Positions 1 to 7,734 of a stretch of DNA of 34,385 nt are shown piece after piece. The translations under genes and the position numbers were made by a program. Origin of the DNA: JAJCZB01 sp964350195 (GTDB taxonomy: Bacteria > Babelota > Babeliae > Babelales > Vermiphilaceae); assembly GCA_964350195.1 (NCBI GenBank), contig CAYGJB010000011.1, forward strand, positions 1 to 34,385, written 5' to 3'. How positions within the stretch are numbered: the stretch's first letter is position 1; every line of letters starts with the position of its first letter. Below the pieces are notes generated by a model. It was not told where the DNA came from, did no database searches, and saw only the letters and a program-made list of their open reading frames with translations.

Positions 1-421
1 ATGAATAGTGATAATTTAGGATATCAAAATGTTGCACTTATTATTTGAATCTACGGGATTATGTTCTATCGATAAGTCCTGGCAATAATGTTGATTATGA
101 CGATATATTTATTCATTAACAGAGAAGATAATTTTGCTCAGAAGACTTTTTTGTTGAAACTGTTGGGTAAATGCATGAAAGTGCTATAAAGCTATATATT
201 AAACATCAGTAGATTTAGTAGCTAGAATAAGGGCTTTTAACTTTGTATGCTATAATGATATGATAAACGATAAGCAACAGGGCTGCTTTTTAGTTCATGA
301 TAAAGGTACGACTGCATTACCTTCTATATTTCTATACTTGAGAAAGAGATATGCGAAAAAAAGTGGCCCTTTTTACCTTAGCTATACTCTAAATAGATAA
401 AATTATATAGAAAATTGAGCT
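1..421. other. Gene-free AT-rich leader region
   Basis: No open reading frame of useful length, no tRNA-like or repeat structure was found in this stretch. The longest frame opening at the window edge (1-48) is only 15 codons. The one notable signal is an extended -10 motif near 248-256, listed separately. The region is probably the upstream regulatory zone of the gene starting at 422, possibly with decayed sequence. Confidence 0.5.
248..256 (+). promoter_or_regulatory. Candidate extended -10 promoter
   Basis: TGCTATAAT is a perfect extended -10 box (TG, one base, TATAAT). No good -35 box lies 16-18 bases upstream, as is usual for extended -10 promoters. If used, it would give the gene at 422 a leader of about 160 nt. 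In AT-rich DNA such motifs also occur by chance. Confidence 0.3.
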
Positions 422-1036
422 ATGAAATTAGACTTTAAATCTGTCTTGTTCTTTTCATTCATTTTTTTTCAGTTGTCTATTGCCAAGCCTTCGCGCATAA
501 AGCAGAAGGCTCATTTTGCTTGCATAACCAATTATACTAATCGATTCAAAAGCTATTTCAAAGACAGCGTTCTGTTTTATTATCACGGTTTATACACCAA
601 AAAGTGCTCTAAAGAACAGCGTAAAAAAGCTAAGAAAAATTTTCGATGGTATCGTAATGTAATTATTTTGCTTGGTATTGCTGGCGTTGCAAAGTGGAGT
701 ATTTATAAAACATTGCATATGATCCAAAAAAAGATTGATAGTGTAAAGTGTTTTTATGAGAACGATTTAGTTGATATAATTGTTGAAAAGATCGATCATC
801 CGGGGCCAGAACAAATTAAAATTGAAGCAGCTATTGAACGAAAAATTGCACGTAAGATTAATGAGAAGGTGCAGATAAGCACACAAATAGCCCTTGAAAA
901 AGGTAATCAAGTCACTGATGCTGTTGCCGCTAAGCTCAGTCCCGCTTATATGGTAGCAGGAACGATTCTTGAGCCTATAGGTAAATTCAGCTTTTTTGTT
1001 CTTAAACACCCTGTGAATTGGTATCGAAAAAAGTAG
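422..1036 (+). CDS. Secreted or membrane hypothetical protein
   Basis: Family not recognised. The 204-residue product starts with a typical signal peptide (basic Lys2 and Lys6, hydrophobic core at about residues 8-20, probable cleavage after Ile-Ala near 21). The next 50 residues are very basic (many Lys/Arg, three Cys), then comes a hydrophobic stretch at about 79-90 that may be a membrane segment. A charged, probably helical region (about 100-170) and a second hydrophobic patch near the C-terminus (about 175-195) follow. The start has only a weak ribosome site (GAG just before ATG). It converges on mnmG, and the two stop codons are only about 15 bases apart. It could be an inner-membrane or exported protein specific to the lineage. 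Confidence 0.6.
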   Translation: MKLDFKSVLFFSFIFFQLSIAKPSRIKQKAHFACITNYTNRFKSYFKDSVLFYYHGLYTKKCSKEQRKKAKKNFRWYRNVIILLGIAGVAKWSIYKTLHMIQKKIDSVKCFYENDLVDIIVEKIDHPGPEQIKIEAAIERKIARKINEKVQISTQIALEKGNQVTDAVAAKLSPAYMVAGTILEPIGKFSFFVLKHPVNWYRKK

Positions 1037-1058
1037 TGGCTAGTTGAACGTTAGCCAC
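1026..1058 (-). terminator. Intrinsic terminator of mnmG (possibly bidirectional)
   Basis: A perfect 7-bp stem (GTGGCTA at 1036-1042 with TAGCCAC at 1052-1058) encloses a 9-nt loop. Read on the - strand it is followed within 3 nt by six T residues. The hairpin overlaps the mnmG stop codon and sits between two convergent genes. On the + strand only a weaker TTTT follows, so it may also partly terminate the gene at 422. Confidence 0.7.
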
Positions 1059-2850
1059 GTCTGGTTTTAAAAATAAGAAGATTGATTGCTGCGGGAGTCA
1101 TTCCTGGAATGAGCGCAGCGTCTGCTATAGTGGCAGGCATGTGCTTAGAAAGCTTTTGCTGGAGTTCTGTGGATAAGCCGGGTAGGTCTTTATATACAAG
1201 ATTTTTTGGTATTTTGATTGATTGTTGATACTTCGCACGCTCCACCTGAAGATTTTCTCGTTTGATATATGGCTCATACCTAATTTCTGCATGTACGGTA
1301 AGAAGCGCTCGATCAGAAATACCAAGGCCTTCTTTCTCATTAAGTTTTTCAAGAGCTTTAGTATCCTCGCCATAAAGCCGCATCAAGTCTGCTGTATTAT
1401 ATTCGCTGCGAAGTCTTTCAAGTAGCGACTCAATAGCAATTTTCTCTTTGCAAAAAGCTTGATACAAATCCTCATCAATCATGCCGAGGTTGTATGCCTT
1501 TTCGGTGAGGCGTAAAAACGCGTTATCTTGGCGCAAAATTAATCTTCGTTCAGCGCGGGAGGTGAACATTCTATAGGGCTCATCAACTCCCATGGTGGTG
1601 AGATCATTGATCATTACGCCAATATAGCTTTCATTTCTGTCCAAAATAAAAGGCGGCAAATTGTTGGCTTTCAGATGGCCATTTATGCCCGCAATGATTC
1701 CCTGCGCAGCAGCTTCTTCATAGCCAGTGGTACCATTAATTTGGCCAGCGAGAAAAAGGCCGGGAACTCTTTTTAGCTCGAGAGTCTGCTTAAGCTGATC
1801 AGGAAGCACGAAGTCGTACTCCACGGCGTAGCCTGGTTTTGTAATGATTGCGTTTTCAAAGCCTTTAATGCTGTGAATGTAATCTTCCTGCACATCGATT
1901 GGCATAGAAGTGGAAATGCCATTGGGATATACTTCGTTACATTCCGCACCTTCAGGCTCTACAAACACGTGATGTGATTGCTTATCTGGAAAGCGGGCGA
2001 TTTTATCTTCGATTGATGGGCAGTAGCGTGGACCGCCACCAGTTATTTTACCGGTACGCAATGGGGATCGGTGAAGATTATCGGCAATGATTTTATGTGT
2101 GTTACTATTTGTGTGGGTTATGTAACACGGATGCGTGCTATCTGATTTGTGCATTGCAAACTCAAACAAGAATTTAAGTTGATCAGGATCTTGACGTTCC
2201 ATGCTTGATAAATCGATAGAAGATTGCAATAGGCGAGGAGGAGTACCTGTTTTGAGGCGTCCGAGTTTGATGCCCATACTATGAATAAATGTTGAAAGAT
2301 TGGTTACTGCAGTTTCGCCGATGCGGCCGCCTTTGGTAACTGCATCTCCTACATGCATCCGACCATTTAAAAAGGTACCGGTAGTGATAACCACCGCTGA
2401 AGCCAGGAACGTTTTGCCGCTTTCGGTGATTACCCCCTCAACGGCGTTGTTCTTACCAGTGAGTATACTATCAGCGCTATCTTCAACTATCGTGAGATTT
2501 TTAATTTTTTGTACTGTCTCGCTTGCAAGCTTATTATATTTATATTTATCAATTTGAAGACGAATGCCCTGAACGGCAGGGCCTTTTCTTGTATTAAGCA
2601 TGCGAGCTTGCAGATACGTTTTCGTTGCAAGCTTTGGCATGAGGCCGCCGAGTGCGCTTATCTCAAACACCAAATGGCTTTTGCCTATGCCACCAATAGC
2701 TGGATTACATGGCATGGAGCCGATTGTAGAAGCTTTGAGCGTGAGCAGCAGCGTGCGCGATCCGAGCTTAGCAGCAGCATGAGCAGCTTCTATGCCGGCA
2801 TGGCCGCCACCGATAATAATCACATCAAATTTGTCATAGTTTTTATTCAT
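1051..2850 (-). CDS. mnmG: MnmG, tRNA uridine-5-carboxymethylaminomethyl synthesis enzyme
   Basis: This FAD-dependent enzyme works with MnmE to install the (carboxymethyl)aminomethyl group on U34 of certain tRNAs, using methylene-tetrahydrofolate and NADH. The 599-residue product has the N-terminal FAD-binding GGGHAG motif at about 14-19, the CNPAIGG motif carrying the first catalytic Cys (about 48) and the PRYCPSIEDK segment carrying the second. The family's C-terminal helical domain (YEPYIKRE, then LPGLS and ALIPGMTPAAI) is complete, so the gene appears intact and slightly shorter than the usual 620-630 residues. The ribosome site is poor (ACCATTAAAGCT before ATG). It has its own terminator downstream and another terminator separates it from the gene upstream, so it is probably transcribed alone. 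It is a housekeeping gene and a useful phylogenetic anchor. Confidence 0.97.
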   Translation of the reverse strand: MNKNYDKFDVIIIGGGHAGIEAAHAAAKLGSRTLLLTLKASTIGSMPCNPAIGGIGKSHLVFEISALGGLMPKLATKTYLQARMLNTRKGPAVQGIRLQIDKYKYNKLASETVQKIKNLTIVEDSADSILTGKNNAVEGVITESGKTFLASAVVITTGTFLNGRMHVGDAVTKGGRIGETAVTNLSTFIHSMGIKLGRLKTGTPPRLLQSSIDLSSMERQDPDQLKFLFEFAMHKSDSTHPCYITHTNSNTHKIIADNLHRSPLRTGKITGGGPRYCPSIEDKIARFPDKQSHHVFVEPEGAECNEVYPNGISTSMPIDVQEDYIHSIKGFENAIITKPGYAVEYDFVLPDQLKQTLELKRVPGLFLAGQINGTTGYEEAAAQGIIAGINGHLKANNLPPFILDRNESYIGVMINDLTTMGVDEPYRMFTSRAERRLILRQDNAFLRLTEKAYNLGMIDEDLYQAFCKEKIAIESLLERLRSEYNTADLMRLYGEDTKALEKLNEKEGLGISDRALLTVHAEIRYEPYIKRENLQVERAKYQQSIKIPKNLVYKDLPGLSTELQQKLSKHMPATIADAALIPGMTPAAINLLIFKTRRG

Positions 2851-2894
2851 AGCTTTAATGGTATCATTAGAGCCTTAGAAAGGCAATATAGGAC

Positions 2895-2928
2895 AAAAAA
2901 AAGGCCCCGAATTATCGGAGCCTTTTTT
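2895..2928 (-). terminator. Strong intrinsic terminator downstream of the 2938-3612 gene
   Basis: GGCCCCGA (2903-2910) pairs with TCGGAGCC (2915-2922) around an ATTA loop. The single mismatch becomes a G-U pair only in - strand RNA. A-tracts and T-tracts flank it: on the - strand eight T follow the stem, and on the + strand six T. It lies directly after the stop of the secreted gene at 2938 and before mnmG, so it insulates the two. Confidence 0.85.
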
Positions 2929-2937
2929 GAATTTTAT

Positions 2938-3612
2938 TTACAATGTAAGTAGAGGGGAATAGGAGGCAATAGGTATGATTGGTGTTCTTGTGAACGTAAA
3001 TCCTTTTGGGATAAGATTTATCACCATACTCGTTTCAGAGGCATGGCCTAACGCTTTGTAGTCGAGAGTTAAAAGGGCATCGATATGATTTAAAAGCTCT
3101 TTAAGCGCAACAAGACCTATTTGGTTACTTTCGTTTTCTAGCTTATCTTTAAGCTGTATGAGTTGTGTTCTGATTTTTGCATCACGCTTTGTAGCATAAT
3201 TATTCACCACGGCGGCCATTTTAGCAGTATATATTTTTGGTTCTTGGATAATGTTATTCCAGTCTATTAGAAATCCGTTGAGCTCAGTCGCAATGCTTGC
3301 TAGTGTTGCAGTTATAGGGTCATCGTGATGATTTGCAAGATTCTGTGCCATTGCATTTATTTTGCTTAATGAGTCTTTCATTTGTCCTTTAATACCGGTC
3401 ATCTCATCTTTTTTAGTAGCACATGAAAAAAGCTTTCTGTTAAGATCTTTTGTCTCTTTGATCGCCTTAGAAAGTGAATCAAGCTTTTGGGCAATAAGAG
3501 GCTTGTTATTTTCTATCTCGTTGGCTTTAAGTTGAGCGGGAATCATAATTGGAGCGCCAGCCAGTGCTACAGCGACTACGATTTTTTTAAGGGAAAAGTT
3601 GAAATTCTTCAT
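2938..3612 (-). CDS. Secreted helical hypothetical protein
   Basis: Family not recognised. I choose the start at 3612 over the longer frame (3657) because a perfect GGAGG site lies 6-7 nt upstream and the promoter -10 box (3663-3668) would put transcription start at about the longer start codon. From 3612 the protein has about 224 residues with a clear signal peptide (Lys-rich start, core IVVAVALAGAPIMIPA, cleavage probably after the Lys-Ala near residue 30). The rest is polar and looks alpha-helical, with many Lys/Glu/Asn, a single Cys in the mature part and no known motif. It has its own promoter and terminator, so it is probably monocistronic. The next gene upstream (3801-4544) encodes a similar-sized secreted helical protein with the same type of ribosome site and may be a distant relative. 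Confidence 0.75.
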   Translation of the reverse strand: MKNFNFSLKKIVVAVALAGAPIMIPAQLKANEIENNKPLIAQKLDSLSKAIKETKDLNRKLFSCATKKDEMTGIKGQMKDSLSKINAMAQNLANHHDDPITATLASIATELNGFLIDWNNIIQEPKIYTAKMAAVVNNYATKRDAKIRTQLIQLKDKLENESNQIGLVALKELLNHIDALLTLDYKALGHASETSMVINLIPKGFTFTRTPIIPIASYSPLLTL

Positions 3613-3662
3613 GAAATTCCTCCATTTACGAGGGTTTATAAAATATTCCCTATTCATATACT

Positions 3663-3691
3663 ATAATATAACAGAGCTTTTCTTTGATCAA
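3663..3691 (-). promoter_or_regulatory. Sigma-70-like promoter of the 2938-3612 gene
   Basis: On the - strand TTGATC (-35, 3686-3691) is followed after exactly 17 bp by TATTAT (-10, 3663-3668). Transcription would start near 3655, giving a leader of about 43 nt before the ATG at 3612. A perfect dyad CGCTCT-C-AGAGCG lies about 17 bp upstream of the -35 box (3708-3720) and could be an operator or chance. Confidence 0.6.
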
Positions 3692-3738
3692 AAGGCCTAT
3701 ATATCAACGCTCTCAGAGCGATTATTGATAGATTTTTG

Positions 3739-3756
3739 ACCCCTTGAGGGGGCTTT
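3739..3756 (+). other. CCCC-TTGA-GGGG hairpin between two secreted-protein genes
   Basis: A short GC-rich hairpin in otherwise AT-rich DNA, followed on the + strand by a modest T-tract. The gene that ends just upstream is on the - strand (3801-4544), where no T-run follows the stem. It therefore does not make a normal intrinsic terminator for that gene. Its role is unclear. Confidence 0.3.
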
Positions 3757-3800
3757 TATATAGCCTATTTAAAGGGCTTCTTTAGAGAGGCTGACTTTAT

Positions 3801-4544
3801 TTAAGGCTTGGGTGCTGGGGGGGGTGTTTGCGCCCAAATGAATTTGGAGAGCATTGAGATGGTTATAGAGCCAGAAAAGCCTTTAAATTTCGTTAAGTGC
3901 TTTCCTAAAGCTTGCATTCTATCTCTTATAGATCCTTCGAAAATGTTTGTTCTGGCATGGAAGAAAAAAACATAGTCTACATCAATATAAATGCTATGTG
4001 CGAGCTTACTAAGCCCCTCATAGCCTTCTCTGGTTAATGCCCCCTTTAAGCCTTCCAACATGGCATTGTTTCCTCCAAGGAGCTGTGCTTTTGAACGATC
4101 AAAAAGAGTATCCATAAGGCTTGAAACGGCATCGATGGCTTGAAGAGTTTTCTTTTCTAATGCGCTTACCCATACGACCTGAGCATCTCTAAGTTTTTCT
4201 GTAAGGGCTTTGTTGCTTTTGAATATAAATTGGGCAAATTGCGAGCTACCTCCTAAGGGAGCATTGGCTGCAATGGCCTTTATTTCATCTCGGTGTGCTT
4301 GAAGCTTTTTAAGATCTATAGCGAAGTTATCTTTTGTTGAGAATAAGTTATTAGTGTCTGTTATGATATTTCCGAGATAATTTTTGATTTTTCCCATTTC
4401 AACAAGAAGAAGATCTTGTTCAGCCTGGGTGAGCTGACCGGGTGGAATTACAGCTTGCAATGATGTTGAGATGAGTGAACTGCAGACTAACGCAAGAAAA
4501 GCTGTTAATTTTATTACTTTATGCTTAATTGTGGAATGTCTCAT
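3801..4544 (-). CDS. Secreted hypothetical protein with Pro-rich C-terminus
   Basis: Family not recognised. The start at 4544 is preferred over 4571 because GGAGGAG lies about 9 nt before it and the signal peptide then begins properly (MRHSTIKHK, core LTAFLALVCSSLISTSL, cleavage after Gln-Ala near residue 30). The mature part of about 215 residues is mostly helical and polar, has no Cys after the signal region, and ends in a short Pro-rich tail (PPPAPKP). That tail is encoded by a run of eight G on the + strand (3817-3824), a possible slippage site that would change only the last residues. The neighbour at 2938-3612 is of similar size and build. Both are presumably exported lineage-specific proteins, and no function can be assigned. 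Confidence 0.75.
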   Translation of the reverse strand: MRHSTIKHKVIKLTAFLALVCSSLISTSLQAVIPPGQLTQAEQDLLLVEMGKIKNYLGNIITDTNNLFSTKDNFAIDLKKLQAHRDEIKAIAANAPLGGSSQFAQFIFKSNKALTEKLRDAQVVWVSALEKKTLQAIDAVSSLMDTLFDRSKAQLLGGNNAMLEGLKGALTREGYEGLSKLAHSIYIDVDYVFFFHARTNIFEGSIRDRMQALGKHLTKFKGFSGSITISMLSKFIWAQTPPPAPKP

Positions 4545-4650
4545 GATTATTGCTCCTCCATCATAAAGCATGGTATTTGATTCAAAATTTATAACAATAA
4601 GTAATTAATTTACTTGATCAATGAAATTCTTGCAAGCCCCCCCGAAAGCC

Positions 4651-4678
4651 TTGATTAAATCGATCTTTTGGTTATTCT
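4651..4678 (+). promoter_or_regulatory. Candidate promoter of mraY
   Basis: TTGATT (4651-4656), a 16-bp spacer and TATTCT (4673-4678) resemble a sigma-70 promoter about 65 nt before the mraY start. A run of seven C (4637-4643) lies just upstream of the -35 box. Confidence 0.35.
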
Positions 4679-4744
4679 AGCCAGTAGAAATTTTATCAAA
4701 AAGTTGAATACAACCTTAAATATATTCCATTTGGAAAGGAACGC

Positions 4745-5809
4745 ATGCTATATCATCTGGCTATTTATTTGCAACCTTATTGGCATGCATTGAATGTGGT
4801 TCACTATGTAAGTTTTCGCATTATGGCTGGCATACTAAGCACGTTGCTTTTTTCGTTTATTACTGGAAGCTGGTTTATTGATCTTTCAAAGAAGCTTTTT
4901 CGCTCAAAGGCACGGGAGTTCACGCCTGAGAACCATCGCGCTAAGGATAACCTACCAACAATGGGGGGTATTTTTATTCTTTCCATGGTTCTTTTCAATA
5001 CGATGCTTTGGTGCGATCTTTCAAGGCCAATAGTTTGGCTAATGCTTGTGCTGATGCTTGGCTTTGGTGCTATTGGCGCATGGGATGATTGGGCAAAAAT
5101 TAAAAGCTCTAAAGGAATAAGCGCCCGCATGAAATGTATTTTGCAGCTATTCGTTGCTTTTATCGTGGTATTACTTTGGGCGTTCTCTGGAACTATGCAA
5201 ACAACCATTACGTTTCCTTTTTTGAAATGGCTTCAGCCCAATTTAGGACGGCTTTTTATTGTATGGGCGATTTTTATCATTATTGGGGCAAGTAATGCGG
5301 TTAATTTAACTGATGGGCTTGATGGCCTGGCTATTGGCTCTCTTATGCCCAACTTTTTTATTTTTTCTATTCTTTGCTATGTGGCTGGCAACATGCGTTT
5401 AGCAGATTATCTTCATCTGCCTTTTGCGGGTAGTGCTGAAATTGCCGTTATTGGTGCTATTTTGGTAGGGGCTTCGATGGGTTTTCTATGGTACAACACG
5501 TATCCAGCTCAAATTTTCATGGGAGATGTTGGATCTCTTGCGCTTGGCGCAGCTCTTGCTTTCATGGCGCTTTCATCAAAGCAGGAGCTATTGCTAGCTC
5601 TTTCCGGGGGTGTATTTGTGGCAGAAACAATTTCAGTTATTCTGCAGATAGGATCTTATAGATTACGCGGAAAAAAGATATTCCGTATGGCGCCCATGCA
5701 TCACCATTTTGAGTTGCTGGGTTGGCAAGAGGCTAAGATCACTGTACGTTTTGCGATTATTTCTATTATTCTATGCATGCTTGCTTTGATCACGATTAAG
5801 ATCCGATAA
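4745..5809 (+). CDS. mraY: MraY, phospho-N-acetylmuramoyl-pentapeptide transferase
   Basis: This integral membrane enzyme transfers phospho-MurNAc-pentapeptide from UDP to undecaprenyl phosphate, making lipid I on the inner face of the cytoplasmic membrane. The 354-residue length is normal. Family marks are PTMGGI (71-76), the Asp pair in GAWDDWAK (114-115), the signature NLTDGLDGLA (187-196), MGDVGSLALG and the MHHHFELLGW loop near the C-terminus. About ten hydrophobic segments are visible. An AAGGA site lies about 6 nt before the ATG. It stands outside the usual mra/mur cluster: none of its normal neighbours (murF, murD, ftsW, murG) is in the window. Its presence implies at least partial peptidoglycan synthesis. 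Its 3' end overlaps the convergent permease gene by 39 bp. Confidence 0.97.
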   Translation: MLYHLAIYLQPYWHALNVVHYVSFRIMAGILSTLLFSFITGSWFIDLSKKLFRSKAREFTPENHRAKDNLPTMGGIFILSMVLFNTMLWCDLSRPIVWLMLVLMLGFGAIGAWDDWAKIKSSKGISARMKCILQLFVAFIVVLLWAFSGTMQTTITFPFLKWLQPNLGRLFIVWAIFIIIGASNAVNLTDGLDGLAIGSLMPNFFIFSILCYVAGNMRLADYLHLPFAGSAEIAVIGAILVGASMGFLWYNTYPAQIFMGDVGSLALGAALAFMALSSKQELLLALSGGVFVAETISVILQIGSYRLRGKKIFRMAPMHHHFELLGWQEAKITVRFAIISIILCMLALITIKIR

Positions 5810-7102
5810 ATAGTCTTTAAAGTTAAGCCAGAACATTGCTGAGCCTAGAGCCCATAATATTGTAAATAGGAATAGTGAATGCATGCCAAACCTAATCAAG
5901 CTATATATCGCAGAGCTGAATAAGATTAAACAGCTTCCTATGCCGAGTAACGGAATGATGGGAGTGGTATTAATTGTTTTTCGTTTTACTGCAAACCATA
6001 AAGAAAGTGCGCTTATGCCGTATGCTATAGTGGGTCCAAGTGCACCAAGTTGCTGTAGTTGAATTTGGCTACCGTTGGAAATGATCAAAAATAATAGATA
6101 AATGAATCCTTCTACCAAAACACAAAACATTGGAATGTTGTAACGGTTTAGTTTAATGAGCTTTTTATAACCAAAAAGATGCTTATGCTGAGCTAAGATA
6201 TAGACATTCCAATTATTACTGAAAATGATGCCATAGCTTCCGCCTAGGGCTGAACAGGCAATGGCGAGATGAATCAAGTTGGCTAGGTTATTGCCAAACT
6301 TCTGTGCGTTTGGAAGGATGTTCTGGATTAAAGTTGGAAACAGGTAGCGATAATCGGGTAAGGCAGCAAGAGTCGATCCGAGGCCACCATATATCATGAA
6401 CTGAAAGAGTGTTGTTGCGCAGATAACAAAGCCGTAAGAATAGAGCACGGCTTTAGGGGCATTTTTTTCAGCATTTTCAATCTTGCTACTTAGTGAACAT
6501 GCAGCTTCAAATCCTGCTATTGCAAAAAGAACGAGAGGCAGTGCGATTGGAATACTGCTCAAATCAATTGATTCGAATGAAATGTGGTGTGGAGAAAAAA
6601 GATAAAGGCCGGATAGAATGCCAAACAATATAGGTATAATTTTTAAACCAAAAAACCAAGATTGAATTGAGCTGTTAGTTTGCATATCAAGCATATTTAG
6701 AGATATAAAGAGCATTATTATTCCTCCATTGAAAACGAGCGGTGGAATAACTGCAAGAATGGGGATCACTTGCTGAATAAGAAGAACGGCGATTTGTGTA
6801 ATAATAACGGCTGAAGCAAGCTTGCCAGTGGTATAACTCCAAGCACTCACAAATCCGGCATAGGGATGAATTTCTTTGCTGCCAAATATATAAAATCCAC
6901 CAGAGGGGTAAAAAGTAAGTAGCTTAGTTATCGACATAATGAGAGGGAGCATGAGAAGTCCAACTAAAAGATAACAGGCTGCGCCAACTACTCCGCCGTA
7001 TTTCGCAAGAAGAGTGCTATTAATAAAAATACCGGAACCGAGCATAATATTTATATTAATAAAAACTGCAGATCGCAGGGATAGTTTTTGGTGGTATGAC
7101 AT
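5771..7102 (-). CDS. APC-family amino-acid permease
   Basis: A 443-residue polytopic membrane protein with about 12 hydrophobic segments. The N-terminal part carries the APC superfamily signature: a first helix ending in IMLGSGIFI, then a PSGGFYIFG segment and the AGFEA motif of helix 6. These proteins move amino acids or polyamines in symport or antiport. The substrate cannot be told from sequence, though the early GSGIF and central GFEAA motifs fit amino-acid/polyamine carriers. Uptake of host amino acids would suit an intracellular organism. The gene follows the HIT gene on the same strand, but a 134-bp gap with a possible promoter suggests a separate transcript. Its stop lies inside the 3' end of mraY on the other strand. 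Confidence 0.88.
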   Translation of the reverse strand: MSYHQKLSLRSAVFININIMLGSGIFINSTLLAKYGGVVGAACYLLVGLLMLPLIMSITKLLTFYPSGGFYIFGSKEIHPYAGFVSAWSYTTGKLASAVIITQIAVLLIQQVIPILAVIPPLVFNGGIIMLFISLNMLDMQTNSSIQSWFFGLKIIPILFGILSGLYLFSPHHISFESIDLSSIPIALPLVLFAIAGFEAACSLSSKIENAEKNAPKAVLYSYGFVICATTLFQFMIYGGLGSTLAALPDYRYLFPTLIQNILPNAQKFGNNLANLIHLAIACSALGGSYGIIFSNNWNVYILAQHKHLFGYKKLIKLNRYNIPMFCVLVEGFIYLLFLIISNGSQIQLQQLGALGPTIAYGISALSLWFAVKRKTINTTPIIPLLGIGSCLILFSSAIYSLIRFGMHSLFLFTILWALGSAMFWLNFKDYLSDLNRDQSKHA

Positions 7103-7131
7103 AGTTAACGCATCCTTAAAGGTTTTTTGTT

Positions 7132-7160
7132 AGTGTAGGTGGATTTTTTTACTCCAGCAA
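7132..7160 (-). promoter_or_regulatory. Candidate promoter of the APC permease gene
   Basis: On the - strand TTGCTG (7155-7160), a 17-bp spacer and TACACT (7132-7137) precede the permease start at 7102 by about 30 nt. The boxes are imperfect, but the spacing is ideal and the position fits. Confidence 0.35.
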
Positions 7161-7236
7161 GTTAGCTCGCTAAAACCATAATTGAGAAGCCAAAGCTTTG
7201 TGGGCGGCAAGGAGGCAATGTTTGAGTATCGCTTGA

Positions 7237-7734
7237 TCATATTAATTCATCGAGAGCTGCTTTCAATTGTTTATATATTTTATTTAAATCGAATGATATT
7301 TGTTTAGTTTCTGCGAGGGCCGGTAAAAAGTTGGTATCCCCTTGCCAGCGGGGAAGTACATGAAAATGAAGATGCTTCGGAATGCCAGCGCCAGCAGCTT
7401 TTCCTTGATTTAGGCCTATGTTTATACCTTCTGCTTTCAGTGAATTGCGCAGTAGTTTTTCGCTTACAGCAAGCAGGTCCATGAGTTCTGAGCGGGCTGA
7501 TTCGGAAAGATCAGAAAGGTTTGCTATGTGTTTTGTTGGTATAACAAGTAGATGGCCTGCATTATAAGGATATCGATTGAGAATAATATAGTTATCTTTG
7601 AATCGTTTTAAAATAAAGTTTTTGCTATCTTTTTTTTCTTTAAATACATCGCAAAATACACAGTCTTTTTTATCTGTTACGCGAACGGTGCTGGCGGTGT
7701 ACTCTCCTCGCCATGGAGCATAAAGCTTTTTCAT
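7237..7734 (-). CDS. HIT-family nucleotide hydrolase/phosphorylase
   Basis: A 165-residue histidine-triad protein. The triad HLHFHVLPRW lies at 121-130, preceded by the family's nucleotide-binding NxGHLLVIP stretch (about 58-66). The N-terminal LYAPWRGEY plus VFCDVF resembles the HIT branch that includes diadenosine-tetraphosphate phosphorylases/hydrolases, so Ap4A or related dinucleotide breakdown is likely; a purine nucleotide hydrolase is the alternative. No signal peptide, so it should be cytosolic. Its ATG overlaps the stop of the membrane glycosyltransferase gene upstream (ATGA at 7731-7734), which points to translational coupling, although a metabolic link between the two is not obvious. 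Confidence 0.93.
   Translation of the reverse strand: MKKLYAPWRGEYTASTVRVTDKKDCVFCDVFKEKKDSKNFILKRFKDNYIILNRYPYNAGHLLVIPTKHIANLSDLSESARSELMDLLAVSEKLLRNSLKAEGINIGLNQGKAAGAGIPKHLHFHVLPRWQGDTNFLPALAETKQISFDLNKIYKQLKAALDELI

Noticed and set aside
2509..2952. Long + strand frame opposite the mnmG start.
   Set aside because: It is antisense to conserved MnmG codons, its protein has no sensible pattern and it has no ribosome site.
3739..3756. GC-rich hairpin as terminator of the gene at 3801-4544.
   Set aside because: On the strand of that gene no T-run follows the stem; kept only as an unexplained hairpin.
4804..5208. A 134-codon - strand frame inside mraY.
   Set aside because: It is a shadow of the conserved MraY coding frame.
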